This document shows, one piece after another, positions 1 to 4,957 of a stretch of 5,057 nucleotides of DNA. A program made the translations under genes and the position numbers. The notes under the pieces were generated by a model. It made no database searches and was not told the origin of the DNA. It worked only from the letters and a program-made list of their open reading frames with translations. The stretch's first letter is position 1, and each line of letters starts with the position of its first letter. The DNA comes from GCA-2699445 sp032127075 (GTDB lineage: Bacteria; Actinomycetota; Actinomycetes; S36-B12; GCA-2699445): the NCBI GenBank assembly GCA_032127075.1, contig JAQAZZ010000106.1:1-5057 (forward strand). The letters run 5' to 3'.

Positions 1-51
1 GACACCTCGCTGGGTGGCATTGCCGGGAGCGCGGAACGGGTGGCCCAATAA
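1..51 (+). CDS. C-terminal end of an unidentified protein (cut by window start)
   Basis: Frame 1 is open from the first base and ends at TAA (49-51), giving the tail DTSLGGIAGSAERVAQ. Sixteen residues are too few to assign a family. It is called a gene end because the frame is open, the stop is followed at once by a purine-rich ribosome-binding-like stretch, and another same-strand gene starts within about 10 bases. That spacing suggests the two are co-transcribed. The next gene is in the same reading frame, so only this TAA separates them. Confidence 0.55.
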   Translation, partial: DTSLGGIAGSAERVAQ

Positions 52-57
52 GGTGGA
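51..57 (+). promoter_or_regulatory. Probable ribosome-binding site for the 94-residue small protein
   Basis: AGGTGGA lies directly after the upstream stop codon and ends 3 bases before the CTG at 61. The spacing is shorter than ideal. It is still the only Shine-Dalgarno-like run near the start of the frame, and no similar run sits upstream of the alternative TTG at 97. Confidence 0.45.
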
Positions 58-60
58 GAC

Positions 61-345
61 CTGAGCGATGATCTGGCGGGACTGCCGTACGAAGAGTTGA
101 AGAGCCGGGCGATCTCCCTTGCGGAGAAGCGGCACGACATCGGTTTCTTCTACGACCTCTTCCGCCACACCCCGGCGGTCAACGCCACCGCCGACGAGGG
201 CGGCTCCCTCGGCGAGATGTCCGGCAGCATCCTGGAGATGGTGCAGGCCGCCCGGGAGATGTTCGGCAGCGCACGGGTGGGCGACATGGAACCGCTGTTC
301 CGGGCCCGCTTCGAGGAGTACCTGACGCAGTACGGCAACCCCTGA
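61..345 (+). CDS. Conserved small actinobacterial-type protein, function unknown (94 aa)
   Basis: No function can be assigned. Read from CTG at 61, the protein begins MSDDLAGLPYEELKSRA and continues with a charged core, AEKRHDIGFFYDLFRHTPAV, then a glycine/acidic loop, an amphipathic stretch with SGSILEMVQAAREMF, and an end with LFRARFEEYLTQYG. It looks soluble and mainly helical, with no signal peptide, membrane segment or cysteine. From memory, small actinobacterial proteins of unknown function share the 'LAEKRHD-GFF-DL' core and a short 'MSD-L-GL-YEEL' beginning. This, together with AGGTGGA at 51-57, is why the CTG start is preferred. The alternative is TTG at 97, which would give 82 residues and cut off the recalled N-terminal motif. 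The gene lies about 9 bases after the upstream stop, so it is probably cotranscribed with that gene. It converges with the transporter ATPase and nothing else links the two. Confidence 0.7.
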   Translation: MSDDLAGLPYEELKSRAISLAEKRHDIGFFYDLFRHTPAVNATADEGGSLGEMSGSILEMVQAAREMFGSARVGDMEPLFRARFEEYLTQYGNP

Positions 346-356
346 GCGCGAGCGGC

Positions 357-1349
357 TCAACCGTGCGGCTGGCCCGCTTGCTTGGAGTCCGACAGGATAC
401 GGCGGATTGCCTCCAGCGTCAGGGCCCGCGGCTGGCCCGCGTTGTCGCGTACCAGAACCTTTCCGCCGGGTGAGTCGAGCACCGCGATGGTGGCCTGGCG
501 CAGAGTTGCATCGCCGGGTATCTCGGGCAGGCGATCGTCGGAGCCCTCGGCGGGATCCAGCAGCCCATCCTGCAGCGATGTCACCGCCATCAGTTTGATC
601 AACCTGTCGGCGCCGACGAAGTCGGCCACGAAGTCATCGGCGGGGTGGGCCAAGATGTGTGATGGGGTGTCGTACTGGGCCAGGAACCCACCCTGCCGCA
701 TGACCGCTATCCGGTCACCCATCCGCACGGCCTCATCGATGTCGTGGGTGACCAGGACCACGGTCGTGCCGACTCTTGCCTGCAGGCCCAGGAACTCCGT
801 CTGCAGGCTTTCCCGCGCGATCGGGTCCACCGCGCCGAAGGGCTCGTCCATCAGCATCACCGGGGGATCGGCGGCGAGAGCGCGGGCGACGCCCACCCGT
901 TGGCGCTGGCCGCCGGACAACTGGTGCGGGAAGCGGTCGCCGAACTCATTCGGATCCAAGCCCACAAGGCTCAACACCTCGTCGGCCCGTGACTCCGTGC
1001 GCTTCTTGTCCCAGCCGAGCAGGCGGCACACCGTGCCGATGTTGCGCCGCACCGTGTAGTGGGGGAACAGCCCCACAGCCTGGATGACGTAGCCGATGTG
1101 CTGGCGGAGTTCCTTCACGTCCAGGCCGGTGACTTCCCTGCCGTCGATCAGGATCTCCCCCGCCGACGGCTCGATCAGCCGGTTGATCATCCGCATGGTG
1201 GTCGTCTTGCCGCACCCGGACGGGCCCACCAGCACACAGATCTCACCACGGCCCACGACCAGGTCCAGGTCGTGGACGGCCACGGTTCCGTCGGGGTACT
1301 GCTTGCGGACTCCGCGCAGAACTATCGCCGGATCTTCGCTAGCGTTCAT
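357..1349 (-). CDS. proV: ABC transporter ATP-binding protein, quaternary-amine/glycine betaine type (ProV/OpuCA-like)
   Basis: Cytoplasmic ATPase that would power osmoprotectant uptake through the two permeases encoded on the opposite strand. The 330-residue protein has the full nucleotide-binding set: Walker A GPSGCGKTT (42-50), Q-loop Q90 followed by GLFPH, signature LSGGQRQR (144-151), Walker B VMLMDEP (164-170), D-loop VDP (174-176) and switch histidine H202 in THDIDEA. 'MRMINRLIEPSAG' after Walker A and 'DEPFGAVDPIAR' are typical of the OpuCA/ProV group. Residues about 255-320 resemble one CBS-type unit (ATLRQATIAVLDS, then VLVRDNAGQPRALTLEAIRRIL). Many family members carry two, so the C-terminal sensor looks reduced. 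The frame stays open upstream to 1928, but homology starts at MNASEDPAIVLRGVRKQYPDG, and GAGAGG lies 9 bases before this ATG. The gene is inverted relative to its partners, with 3 bases between its start codon and that of proW. The substrate class is inferred from the family. Confidence 0.93.
   Translation of the reverse strand: MNASEDPAIVLRGVRKQYPDGTVAVHDLDLVVGRGEICVLVGPSGCGKTTTMRMINRLIEPSAGEILIDGREVTGLDVKELRQHIGYVIQAVGLFPHYTVRRNIGTVCRLLGWDKKRTESRADEVLSLVGLDPNEFGDRFPHQLSGGQRQRVGVARALAADPPVMLMDEPFGAVDPIARESLQTEFLGLQARVGTTVVLVTHDIDEAVRMGDRIAVMRQGGFLAQYDTPSHILAHPADDFVADFVGADRLIKLMAVTSLQDGLLDPAEGSDDRLPEIPGDATLRQATIAVLDSPGGKVLVRDNAGQPRALTLEAIRRILSDSKQAGQPHG
1337..1345 (+). promoter_or_regulatory. 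Candidate -10 element for a leaderless proW transcript, within palindrome CGCTAGCG
   Basis: TAGCGT (1340-1345) fits the TAnnnT form of actinobacterial -10 elements and ends 7 bases before the ATG at 1353. A transcript starting at the usual distance would begin at or next to the A of that ATG. No Shine-Dalgarno sequence precedes this ATG, which agrees with leaderless translation. The element overlaps an 8-base perfect palindrome, CGCTAGCG (1337-1344). I see no convincing -35 at 16-19 bases. TTGCGG at 1303-1308 is too far away (31 bases). The whole site lies inside codons 2-5 of proV. Confidence 0.3.
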
Positions 1350-1352
1350 CTC

Positions 1353-2042
1353 ATGTCGCCTCTCGCTGCCGTGCTGCCGACGGAGGCCGCCAACCCTTGG
1401 CTCTCCTGGGACTACGTGACCTCCAACTCGGAGGAGTTGGTGGCCGCGGGCCAGGAGCACCTCGTCCTCACGGTCTCGTCCGTCCTGCTCGCCATGATCT
1501 TCGCGTTCCCGCTGGCGCTGTTGGTGCGACGCTACCGAAAACTCGAGGCGCCTGTCCTGGGACTGTCCGGCGTGCTGTACACGATCCCGTCGCTGGCGCT
1601 GATCTCGTTGCTGTGGCCCATCTTCGGCCTGACGCCCTGGACGGTGATCATCGCACTGGCGGTATATGCACTGTTGGTGGTGCTGCGGAACACGGTCGTC
1701 GGGTTGGACTCGGTGTCGGAGAACGTCGTTGATGCCGCCCGCGGCATGGGGATGGGCAAACGGCAGTTGCTGGCCAAAGTCGAACTGCCGCTGGCGGTGC
1801 CCACGATCCTGGCGGGCATCCGCATCGCGACGGTTTCCACGGTGGGCATGGTGACCATCGGCGCGCTGGTGGGCTATGGCGGCTTCGGAACACTGATCCT
1901 GTCCGGATTTCAGAACAACTTCTACCACGCACAGATCCTCACAGCGACGCTGTGCTGCGTGCTGCTGGCGGTGATGTTCGAGGTCCTCCTGCAGATCGTT
2001 GAGCGGATCACCGCACCCTGGGCGCGAAAGCAGATCGTCTGA
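1353..2042 (+). CDS. proW: ABC transporter permease, glycine betaine/osmoprotectant type (ProW-like)
   Basis: Inner-membrane permease that would form half of the transport channel with the next gene product. The 229-residue protein has a short N-terminal arm (NPWLSWDYVTSNSEEL) and hydrophobic segments at about 38-58, 67-91, 95-111, 147-173 and 194-215. The ATPase-docking EAA-type loop is at about 127-150: DAARGMGMGKRQLLAKVELP. 'GVLYTIPSLALISLL' (73-87) and 'GYGGFGTLILSGFQ' (174-187) are characteristic of OpuCB/ProW-like permeases, whose usual length is about 210-240. The frame is open back to 1059, but that extension is the antisense of proV, so ATG 1353 is chosen. It has no Shine-Dalgarno, and a -10-like TAGCGT sits 7 bases upstream. 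GTG 1416 is a possible later start. Its stop overlaps the next start by one base (TGATG). A single ligand cannot be deduced. Confidence 0.92.
   Translation: MSPLAAVLPTEAANPWLSWDYVTSNSEELVAAGQEHLVLTVSSVLLAMIFAFPLALLVRRYRKLEAPVLGLSGVLYTIPSLALISLLWPIFGLTPWTVIIALAVYALLVVLRNTVVGLDSVSENVVDAARGMGMGKRQLLAKVELPLAVPTILAGIRIATVSTVGMVTIGALVGYGGFGTLILSGFQNNFYHAQILTATLCCVLLAVMFEVLLQIVERITAPWARKQIV
1359..1364 (-). promoter_or_regulatory. Ribosome-binding site of proV, inside codons 3-4 of proW
   Basis: On the minus strand GAGAGG lies 9 bases upstream of the proV ATG (1349-1347). It lies entirely inside the beginning of proW on the other strand. It favours MNASEDP as the start over the open extension further upstream, and it implies that the proV mRNA starts within the proW coding region. 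Confidence 0.5.
1423..1440. repeat. 7-bp inverted repeat CCAACTC-N4-GAGTTGG near the divergent start sites
   Basis: The two arms (1423-1429 and 1434-1440) are perfect reverse complements around the 4-base spacer GGAG. The dyad lies in codons 24-30 of proW and about 75 bases upstream of the proV start. It could be an operator or an mRNA hairpin. A 7-bp dyad with a short spacer is expected about twice by chance in a window this size, more with GC bias, so function is only a suggestion. Confidence 0.25.
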
Positions 2043-2752
2043 TGAGCGTCTGGGAGTGGTTCACCGATCCCGCGAACTGGACCGGCGAGAACGGCATCCC
2101 GGTCCGCACCTGGGAGCAGTTGGAGATCAGCTTCTTCGCGATGGCCATCGCTCTAGTGATTTCGCTGCCGGTGGCGCTGACGCTGGGGCATCTGCGCAAA
2201 GGGGTGTTCCTGGCCACCAACGTGGGCAATATCGGCCGTGCGGTTCCCACATTGGGCGTGTTGACGATTCTGGCGTCCATCCCGGAGATCGGTATCGGCA
2301 ACCTGGCGGCGATCCTCGCCTTGGCCCTGTTCGCGATCCCGCCGGTGCTGACGAACACCTTCACGGGGATCGCGTCGGTGGACGATGAAGTGCGCGACGC
2401 GGCCAATGGCATGGGGATGGGCGGGTTCGCGATCCTGTCGAAGGTGGAGGTCCCCTTGGCCATGCCGCTCATCGCCGCCGGCATCCGCACCGCGACGGTC
2501 CAGGTCGTCGCCACGGCATCCCTGGCAGCACTAGTGGGCGGCGGCGGCCTGGGACGTTACGTGGTGGACGGATTCGCTCTGCAGGACAATACCCTCATCG
2601 TCGCCGGTGCGATCTTGACCGCGCTGCTGGCGATGGCCGCGGAACTGCTGTTGTCGTTCCTGCAGCGGCGGGTCACTCCGAAGGGACTGCGCCAAGCAGG
2701 CCAGGCGGAAGTGGAGGCGCAGGAGATCCCGGCGGCTCCCGCACCCGCCTGA
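2042..2752 (+). CDS. proZ: ABC transporter permease, second subunit, glycine betaine/osmoprotectant type (ProZ-like)
   Basis: Partner permease, 236 residues. The start matches the ProZ-like pattern I recall from mycobacteria: a short amphipathic arm with 'ANWTGENGIPVRTWEQLE' (11-28), then membrane segments at about 29-48, 66-82, 86-105, 138-165 and 184-206. The cytoplasmic EAA-type loop is VRDAANGMGMGG (117-128) followed by ILSKVEVPLAMP (131-142). 'GRAVPTLGVL' (65-74) and 'GGGGLGRYVVDGF' (166-178) are family landmarks. The hydrophilic tail after 208 is rich in Gln, Glu, Ala and Pro and is probably a disordered cytoplasmic end. The ATG overlaps the proW stop as TGATG, and no strong Shine-Dalgarno precedes it. 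Translational coupling to proW is therefore likely and would give equal amounts of both halves of the pore. It shares the GMGMG EAA sequence with ProW, so the two are paralogues. Confidence 0.93.
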   Translation: MSVWEWFTDPANWTGENGIPVRTWEQLEISFFAMAIALVISLPVALTLGHLRKGVFLATNVGNIGRAVPTLGVLTILASIPEIGIGNLAAILALALFAIPPVLTNTFTGIASVDDEVRDAANGMGMGGFAILSKVEVPLAMPLIAAGIRTATVQVVATASLAALVGGGGLGRYVVDGFALQDNTLIVAGAILTALLAMAAELLLSFLQRRVTPKGLRQAGQAEVEAQEIPAAPAPA

Positions 2753-2763
2753 GCCTTCGCGGA

Positions 2764-2771
2764 CCCCCCCC
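2764..2771 (+). repeat. C8 homopolymer in the proZ-proX gap
   Basis: Eight consecutive cytosines lie in the 46-base gap (2753-2798) between proZ and proX. The gap also holds TTCGCGG twice in direct orientation (2756-2762 and 2783-2789), one copy on each side of the tract. There is no clear Shine-Dalgarno at normal distance from the proX start. AAAGG (2777-2781) is 17 bases away. No terminator-like hairpin is seen, so read-through from proZ into proX is likely. Confidence 0.5.
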
Positions 2772-2798
2772 ACGCCAAAGGTTTCGCGGCGATCTTGG

Positions 2799-3761
2799 TT
2801 GTGGTTGGATTGCGCCATCACTCGAGCACGATGGAACACCAAACTCGCCCTGATGGCCGCCGCTGTTGTAGCCCTGGCCGGCTGCAGCTCGTCCGGAGAC
2901 GACGCGGGCGGGGACGCGGGTGGCGAGGAAGTTGTCATCGCGACCACCAACTTCTCCGAGACCAAGATCCTCGCGTCGATGTACCAGCAGGTGCTCGAGG
3001 CCAACGGCGTCAACGCGTCGGTGAAGGAACTCACCACCCGAGAGGTGATCATCCCCGCCCTGCAGACGGGCGAGGTGCAGGCGACACCGGAGTACCTGGG
3101 CAGCCTGACCGAATTCCTCAACAAGGAGGCCAACGGGGCAGACGCCGAGCAGGTTGCCACCGAAGACGCAGCCGCCACCTACGACGAGGCTGTGCGGCTC
3201 GCCGAGCCGGAAGACCTCACCCTGCTGGAACCGTCAGCGGCCCAGGACCAGAACTCCTTCGCGGTGACCGGCGAGTTCGCCACAGCGAACAACCTGACAA
3301 CTCTCAGCGATCTCGGGACGTACTCCCAGGAGTCCGCCATCACACTCGGCGGGCCGCCAGAATGCCCCAAGCGCACGTTCTGCCAGCTCGGCCTGGAGGA
3401 GATCTACAACGTCCAGGTTGACTCCTTCCTCCCGCTGGATGCGGGCGGACCCCTGACCATCCAGGCTTTGCAGCAGGGCAAGGTGGACACCGGACTGGTG
3501 TTCTCCTCATCCGGATCGGTGTCAGCCAACGACCTCGTGGTCCTCGAAGACGATCAGGGCCTGCAGCCGGCGGAGAACATCCTCCCGGCGCTCTACACCC
3601 CGGCAGTGACCGACACGATCAGCGAAGCCCTCGACTCGGTGTCCCAGGCGCTGACCACCGACGAACTGCAGCAACTCAACGCCGCTGTTGAGATCGACCG
3701 CCAGAGCGTCGACCAGGTGGCCGAGGACTTCCTCACCGAGAAGGGCCTGCTGTCCCAGTAG
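2799..3761 (+). CDS. proX: Glycine betaine/osmoprotectant-binding lipoprotein (ProX/OpuCC-like)
   Basis: Extracytoplasmic ligand-binding component (OpuAC/ProX fold) that hands the ligand to the two permeases. The signal peptide has a basic stretch (RARWNTK), a hydrophobic core and lipobox LAGC with C29 as the lipidated cysteine, followed by a Gly/Asp linker to about 43. The binding domain starts VVIATTNFSETKILASMY. Family landmarks are TREVIIPALQTGE (80-92), TPEYLGSL (96-103; Y99 sits where family members place a ligand-contacting aromatic), DQNSFAV (150-156), LGGPPECPKRTFC (183-195; paired cysteines C189 and C195), GGPLTIQALQQGKVDTG (216-232) and a NILPAL segment (260-265). Length, 320 residues, is normal. 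The start is uncertain. TTG 2799 is used, TTG 2805 would give a 27-residue signal peptide, and ATG 2853 would leave no charged n-region. It follows proZ by 46 bases in the same direction and is probably in its operon. Confidence 0.92.
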   Translation: MWLDCAITRARWNTKLALMAAAVVALAGCSSSGDDAGGDAGGEEVVIATTNFSETKILASMYQQVLEANGVNASVKELTTREVIIPALQTGEVQATPEYLGSLTEFLNKEANGADAEQVATEDAAATYDEAVRLAEPEDLTLLEPSAAQDQNSFAVTGEFATANNLTTLSDLGTYSQESAITLGGPPECPKRTFCQLGLEEIYNVQVDSFLPLDAGGPLTIQALQQGKVDTGLVFSSSGSVSANDLVVLEDDQGLQPAENILPALYTPAVTDTISEALDSVSQALTTDELQQLNAAVEIDRQSVDQVAEDFLTEKGLLSQ

Positions 3762-3791
3762 TCCGGTCGGTGGGGCGTACGGTTGCTGGGT

Positions 3792-3812
3792 CGCGGGGCA
3801 CCCGGCCCCGCG
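3792..3812 (+). terminator. Strong GC hairpin between the two binding-protein genes (terminator or processing/attenuation site)
   Basis: CGCGGGGC (3792-3799) pairs perfectly with GCCCCGCG (3805-3812) around the 5-base loop ACCCG. No T-run follows, so it is not a classical intrinsic terminator. T-less hairpins have been proposed as terminators in actinobacteria, but the stem could instead protect the 3' end of the upstream message. It starts 31 bases after the proX stop and ends 9 bases before the ribosome-binding site of the next gene. Confidence 0.5.
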
Positions 3813-3821
3813 CACGGCAAC

Positions 3822-3827
3822 GTGGAG
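3822..3827 (+). promoter_or_regulatory. Ribosome-binding site selecting GTG 3836 for the second binding protein
   Basis: GTGGAG lies 8 bases before GTG 3836, a normal spacing. The start it selects gives a compact lipoprotein signal peptide. No comparable sequence stands before the in-frame alternatives GTG 3770 or GTG 3827. Confidence 0.55.
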
Positions 3828-3835
3828 TGGCTCGA

Positions 3836-4798
3836 GTGTTCGCACGGTTCACCGTTGCCGTTGCCGCCGTGGTGCTGTTCGGCGGCTGCGGCTCCATGCA
3901 GTCGGAACCGCAGTCATCGCCCACCCCGGTTCCGAGCCCGACAAGCGGGATTGTGGTCGGCTCGTACGGCGGGGCGGCCGGGTTGATGTCGGCGAACGTC
4001 TATGTGGCTTCCCTCAACGCATCCGGGATTCCGGCACGGCTGCGGCCCCTGCCCGACCCCGCCGCGGCGGTGGCCGCACTGTCGGCGGGGCGCATCGACG
4101 TGGCAGGGCTTCCGGCTGACTCGGCGGCTGCAGCGCTGGGGGCCGGCTCTGCGGCGGGAGAGTTCGCCAAGGCGCCGCCCCGCCCATCCGCAACCCCCGC
4201 GCCCTCGGCCACCACCCTCGAGCAGACGATGGCGGTGCTGTCGTCGGCGGCGGCCGAGTCGGGGCTGTCGGTGCTGGATGCGGCCGAAGCGCGCGACGGG
4301 ATGGCGTTCGCCGTCCGGCTACCGTTCGCCCGGGCCGGCGGCATCGACTCGCTGAGCCAGTTGGCCGATTACTCGCAAGACGAACCGCTCACGTTGGCCG
4401 GGCCGCCCGGGTGTCGCAGGGACCTCTATTGCCGCAACGTCCTGGTCTCCGGCTACGGAGCCGAGATCGACAACGTCCTGACCACCGTGGCCGGCGACGT
4501 GTCGGCTGTCGTGGCTGCTGGGGACGCCGGCGTCGGCCAGGTGCGCAGCACCGACCCTCACATCGACGATGATCGGTTGGTGCTGCTGGTGGACGACGGC
4601 AGTGCCATGCCGCCGGCGAACATCGTCGTTCTGACTGGACCCACGGTGGTACCCGGCCCCGCCCGCGACACCCTGAACCGGGTGCAGGGCAGGCTCACGA
4701 CCGCCGAACTGCGCCGGATGGCTGCTGACGCGGGCGCGGATATGGACTCCGCAGCCGCTGTGGCCGCTGCGTGGGTCGCCACTGAAATCACGGATTGA
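3836..4798 (+). CDS. Divergent second solute-binding lipoprotein of the OpuAC/ProX type
   Basis: Probably a secreted lipoprotein, 320 residues from GTG 3836. The signal peptide is short (MFARFTVAVAAVVLFGGC, lipid cysteine C18), followed by a Ser/Pro/Thr linker to about 38. It aligns along its length with ProX: 'VGSYGGAAGLMSANVYVASLNASGI' for the first strand and helix, 'AALSAGRID' for PALQTGEV, 'RDGMAFAV' for DQNSFAV, 'LSQLADYSQDEPLTLAGPPGC' for the matching ProX hinge region, and 'DDDRLVLLVDDGSAMPPANIV' near the end. The cysteine pair is kept (C193, C199, same 6-residue spacing). Changed positions include TRE to DPA, TPEYLGS to GLPADSA and DQN to DGM, and an Ala/Pro/Ser-rich stretch replaces the interlobe segment (105-145). 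Ligand specificity is therefore probably different or lost. The frame is intact with normal high-GC codon use, so it is not an obvious pseudogene. It may dock on the same permeases, act as a sensor, or bind another solute. Confidence 0.82.
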   Translation: MFARFTVAVAAVVLFGGCGSMQSEPQSSPTPVPSPTSGIVVGSYGGAAGLMSANVYVASLNASGIPARLRPLPDPAAAVAALSAGRIDVAGLPADSAAAALGAGSAAGEFAKAPPRPSATPAPSATTLEQTMAVLSSAAAESGLSVLDAAEARDGMAFAVRLPFARAGGIDSLSQLADYSQDEPLTLAGPPGCRRDLYCRNVLVSGYGAEIDNVLTTVAGDVSAVVAAGDAGVGQVRSTDPHIDDDRLVLLVDDGSAMPPANIVVLTGPTVVPGPARDTLNRVQGRLTTAELRRMAADAGADMDSAAAVAAAWVATEITD

Positions 4799-4909
4799 CC
4801 AGTAGCAGGGAGTGAAGGGGCCGTCGCAGCCCACACGGGACCGGGGTTGTCAACGTTAGGCGTTTCACGCTCGGCCACCCCGTCGTAGCGGTGAACAGCC
4901 CGAGGCGCC

Positions 4910-4915
4910 TATTCT
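4910..4915 (+). promoter_or_regulatory. Weak candidate -10 element TATTCT upstream of the right-edge gene
   Basis: TATTCT fits TAnnnT and would place a transcript start near 4921-4923, giving a leader of about 36 bases. No recognisable -35 precedes it at 15-20 bases. If it is the true promoter, the longer stem proposed at 4876-4952 cannot form in the mRNA. Confidence 0.2.
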
Positions 4916-4923
4916 TCCGATCG

Positions 4924-4941
4924 CCGCACCGGGCGGTGCGG
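4924..4941 (+). repeat. 7-bp hairpin upstream of the right-edge gene
   Basis: CCGCACC (4924-4930) pairs perfectly with GGTGCGG (4935-4941) around the loop GGGC. It ends 16 bases before ATG 4958 and no T-run follows on either strand, so it is unlikely to be a classical terminator. CGGTG at 4889-4893 could compete for the CACCG of its left side (4927-4931), which would give an alternative fold. Confidence 0.4.
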
Positions 4942-4957
4942 GGGACGGGGTGTCGAG

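Larger units (their letters stand above)
4876..4952 (+). promoter_or_regulatory. Candidate structured 5' leader of the right-edge gene, with a stem over its ribosome-binding region
   Basis: The 159 bases between the second binding protein and the next ATG hold no gene that I can see. CACCCCGTC (4876-4884) is perfectly complementary to GACGGGGTG (4944-4952), 60 bases downstream. The second arm covers the G-rich run (4946-4950) that would serve as the Shine-Dalgarno for ATG 4958. The enclosed region contains a separate 7-bp hairpin. If transcription starts upstream of 4876, the fold could hide the ribosome site. It matches no riboswitch class that I recognise. Chance complementarity is possible in DNA this GC-rich. 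Confidence 0.3.

Noticed and set aside
68..100. ATG at 68 as the start of the small protein
   Set aside because: That frame meets a TGA after ten codons (98-100). The conserved-looking protein is in another frame.
343..359. Inverted repeat TGAGC-N7-GCTCA spanning both convergent stop codons, as a bidirectional terminator
   Set aside because: The stem is only 5 bp with no T-run, and half of it comes from the two TGA stop codons themselves, which are naturally complementary in a convergent pair.
1059..1352. N-terminal extension of ProW upstream of ATG 1353
   Set aside because: It is the antisense of the Walker A region of proV. Permease homology and the usual family length fit the start at 1353.
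1350..1928. N-terminal extension of the ATPase to 523 residues on the minus strand
   Set aside because: The extension is Arg/Gln/His-rich with no homology and is the antisense of proW, which has clear permease motifs. High-GC antisense frames often lack stops.
3770..3835. Longer start (GTG 3770) for the second binding protein
   Set aside because: It adds 22 Arg-rich residues encoded across the GC hairpin and has no ribosome site. GTG 3836 has GTGGAG at 8 bases and a standard lipoprotein signal.
4812..4859. Short frame from GTG 4812 preceded by AGGGA
   Set aside because: It ends at TAG after 15 codons and has no protein-like features. The ribosome-site resemblance is likely chance.
4319..4878. 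Minus-strand open frames of 171 and 106 residues over the end of the second binding protein
   Set aside because: They lie mostly antisense to a clear lipoprotein gene, have shadow-like composition, and show no recognisable motif.
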